Assembly: GCA_023515795.1 (NCBI GenBank)
Contig: JALGPX010000076.1
Location: 42,155 to 63,234 of the forward strand
Direction: 5' to 3'
Length of the DNA: 21,080 nt
From: Amoeboaphelidium occidentale
Lineage: Eukaryota; Aphelidiomycota; Aphelidea
This document shows positions 19,450 through 21,080 of the stretch, in pieces. The position numbers and the translations under genes were made by a program. The first letter of the stretch is position 1, and every line of letters starts with the position of its first letter. The notes beneath the pieces were generated by a model. The model was not told where the DNA came from, made no database searches, and saw only the letters and a list, made by a program, of their open reading frames with translations.

Positions 19450-20107
19450 TCTTTAACTTTTCTAGGCTTAGCCTTTTTACAGCTGTTCTTGCTTCAAAAC
19501 GAAATACACTTGCTCCAACGCTATACCCATCAACCCAATTGAACTGTATTGCTTGCAATATTCAACCAGTTTCTTGGCCAACGTTGGTTCTTGTTTTTTA
19601 GGATCATCAGACATTTCATATATGAGCATTGCTATCAAATAACCAGCAGCGCTTTTACTGCGTGCCATGCTCATGAACACCCCTGGTAAAGCCTTTTCTA
19701 ACAAAACCTGCAACCAACGAGTTATTCTGCCAAGCAAAGTAGTTGAAACGAAGGTTTTGCATCTTGTTTCATACTCTCCAGCCAGATGCACTATCGATTG
19801 TGACAACCCGTCTCCATTGGGCAATTCTAAACCAACCTTCTTCAGCAATGCAGCATAGTCGTTAACTACTCTTTCCAAGTCACCCTCCAGACTGTTTGAA
19901 TGCACGTATTTTGTGCGGCACGTAGCCGCAACAAACAAATTACACAACATTCCATCTTTTCCTGTTGTGACAAGCCCAATATTTTTTCCAGCAGCCAACA
20001 TATCCACCAAGTATAGGTTAAATAGGTTTGATGCATGAATTCTGATTAAGTTCATCCTCTCAACATAACTTTTCAGTTTCACTAGAAAATCTTGAGACTT
20101 GACATTC
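18924..20107 (-). CDS. Fanzor fragment with a frame change (N-terminal helical region to first RuvC motif)
   Basis: Two overlapping frames. The first runs from the n at 20108 through MKLKSYVERMNLIRIHASN, KYVHSNSLEGDLERVV and MARSKSAAGYLIAMLIYEM, and would stop near 19477. The second is open only from 19561 onward, with FNWVDGYSVGASVFRFEAR, RLSLEKLKIKTNWHLYLP and onward to VVIGLDP. The switch must lie between about 19561 and 19480. Options are a 1- or 2-base indel or sequencing error, decay of this copy, or a 23-nt GT-AG intron at about 19567-19545, shorter than any other here. No other copy in the window covers this spot, so it cannot be settled. Confidence 0.75.
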
Positions 20108-20576
20108 NTAACCAGCAGCGCTTTTACTGCGCGCCATGCTCACGAACACCTCTGGCAATGCCGTTTCTAACAAAAACTTCAACCAGCGTGCTATTCTGCC
20201 GAGCAAAGTAGTTGAAACGAAAGTTTTGCATCTTGTTTCATATTCTCCAGCCAGATGCACTATTGATTGTGACAACCCGTCTCCATTGGGCAATTCAAAA
20301 CCAACCTGTTTCAGCAATGCAGCATAGTCGTTAACTACTCTTTCCAAGTCACCCTCCAGACTGTTTGAATGCACGTATTTTGTGCGGCAAGTAGCCGCAA
20401 CAAACAAATTACACAACATTCCATCTTTTCCTGTTGTAACACGCCCAATATCTTTCCCAGCAGCCAACATATCCACCAAGTATAGGTTAAATAGGTTTGA
20501 TGCATGAATTCTGATTAAGTTCATCCTCTCAACATAACTTTTCAGTTTCATTAGAAAATCTTGAGACTTGACATTC
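19640..20576. repeat. 468-bp dovetail repeat around n at 20108
   Basis: 19640-20107 and 20109-20576 match over exactly 468 bp without indels. I count about 24 substitutions (about 95% identity), about ten of which change an amino acid. Both frames stay open. Confidence 0.85.
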
Positions 20577-20860
20577 TTTAACAGGCCAACCTTGACTGTA
20601 GACGTTGCATACTCATAGGACGCGTCTACGTTCCTCATTTTAACTGGAGGTTTGTAATTGGCGCACTTCTTTGACGAGGCTCTTTGATGGTCCGTCCCAC
20701 CACATGACTTGCACTGTTTCGTAGAGGTCTCTTCGGGACTTTCATCATTCACAAGAGCAACACCAGCAGCGACAGTTGAAACAGCCGTGGCACTTTCTTG
20801 AGAAGGGATTTCGGTACTTAAAGCAATTTCTTGCTCTTTCTTTTTCTTCCTTTTAGGCAT
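20109..20860 (-). CDS. Fanzor N-terminal fragment with zinc knuckle
   Basis: Starts at ATG 20860 with MPKRKKKKEQEIALSTE, a lysine/arginine nuclear-localisation-like stretch. A Thr/Ser/Glu-rich linker follows, then a zinc knuckle CKSCGGTDHQRASSKKC, then YKPPVKMRNVDASYEY and the helical region to MARSKSAAG at the n. An upstream in-frame ATG at 20956 would add 32 Cys/Phe-rich residues; I prefer 20860 because of the basic start. No stop codon interrupts the fragment. Confidence 0.8.
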
Positions 20861-21080
20861 TGTCACAAAACAAGCCTGAAACCAAAGATCACCCAAACAA
20901 GCTATGAGAGAAAAGACGCATAATTGACACGTACAAAATATGACATTTATTTGCATGTCAGGGCCGATTACACTAGCCCTGTTTATTAAATGTAAACTGG
21001 TGTAGATGTGTGATATTTGACCATGTCGCTAAACTGATCACTGCAAGAGTCCAACAGAAAAGTGGCCATTCTTTGTGCCA
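20861..21080. other. Fanzor upstream flank with two adjacent hairpins
   Basis: No gene seen in these 220 bp. TGACAT (20941-20946) pairs with ATGTCA (20955-20960), and AGGGC (20960-20964) pairs with GCCCT (20976-20980), so two small inverted repeats abut. They may mark the element's 5' end or its promoter, but this is only a suggestion. Confidence 0.35.

Larger units (their letters stand above)
17047..20860 (-). mobile_element. Fanzor (eukaryotic TnpB-like nuclease) locus in five overlapping fragments
   Basis: The whole block encodes one protein type on the minus strand, repeatedly backed up at the n joints 20108, 18923, 18257 and 17886. Counting each dovetail once gives about 2255 nt, or roughly 743-751 residues, a normal Fanzor size. 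Order: basic N-terminus MPKRKKKKEQE, a zinc knuckle, a helical region, the RuvC-like core and a C-terminal zinc finger. Known Fanzors are RNA-guided DNA nucleases whose guide is made from the 3' end of their own element. No terminal inverted repeat, target duplication or companion transposase was found. The C-terminal fragment is physically continuous with the FANCE-like gene, whose ATG lies 111 bp beyond the Fanzor stop. Confidence 0.85.

Noticed and set aside
17637-20576. Genuine tandem array of repeated Fanzor segments
   Set aside because: Every repeat unit ends at a single n with matching dovetail length on both sides, so contig-end overlap explains it better.
16966-21080. Terminal inverted repeats or target-site duplication bounding the Fanzor element
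   Set aside because: Flanks share only short matches such as TAATTGAC in direct orientation, no longer than expected by chance.

Overview
The window reads as nuclear DNA of a compact-genome fungus, or a close relative of fungi. Four things support this: fungal-type proteins (ATP sulfurylase with the C-terminal APS-kinase-like regulatory domain of filamentous fungi, a Sey1 ER-fusion GTPase, an Avo2-like ankyrin protein, Bmt2), spliceosomal introns mostly of 32-51 nt, gaps of 8-96 bp between many genes, and a Fanzor nuclease. The species cannot be named from the sequence. Retained FANCE-like and Fanzor genes and very short introns suggest an early-diverging lineage (inference, low confidence).

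Layout. 118-5754 (+): three genes in a row, a Bur1/Cdk9-type kinase, ATP sulfurylase (MET3) and SEY1. 5763-6172 (-): prefoldin subunit 2, stop codon 8 bp from the SEY1 stop. 6173-7225: no recognisable complete gene; it holds a 203-bp duplicated segment around a single n and a possible spliced gene remnant. 7226-10666 (-): an unusual 1146-residue protein with a myristoylation-type N-terminus, two alpha/beta-hydrolase domains that both lack the nucleophile serine, and a PKA/PKG-like kinase. It diverges from 10750-11424 (+), an Avo2-like ankyrin gene, followed by BMT2 (11448-12233, +). 12449-13738 and 13798-15108 (-): an F-box/LRR protein and a mitochondrial Mrh4/DDX28-like helicase. 15198-15695 (+): RPL35 with an intron directly after its ATG. 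15713-16935 (-): a FANCE-like protein.

17047-20860 (-) is a Fanzor gene, the eukaryotic relative of TnpB, in five contig fragments joined by single n bases at 17886, 18257, 18923 and 20108. At each joint, and at 6717, the sequence before the n recurs after it as an indel-free dovetail of exactly equal length on both sides (203, 249, 312, 526 and 468 bp). The apparent tandem repeats are therefore most simply assembly joins between similar but non-identical copies or alleles. Collapsing them leaves one Fanzor of roughly 745 residues with a zinc knuckle, the RuvC-type catalytic residues and the zinc finger, plus one unresolved frame change.

The most noteworthy items are the pseudo-hydrolase/AGC-kinase fusion and the Fanzor locus. 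Most other genes are housekeeping: transcription elongation, sulfate assimilation, ER fusion, chaperone, rRNA modification, mitoribosome assembly, translation and DNA crosslink repair.
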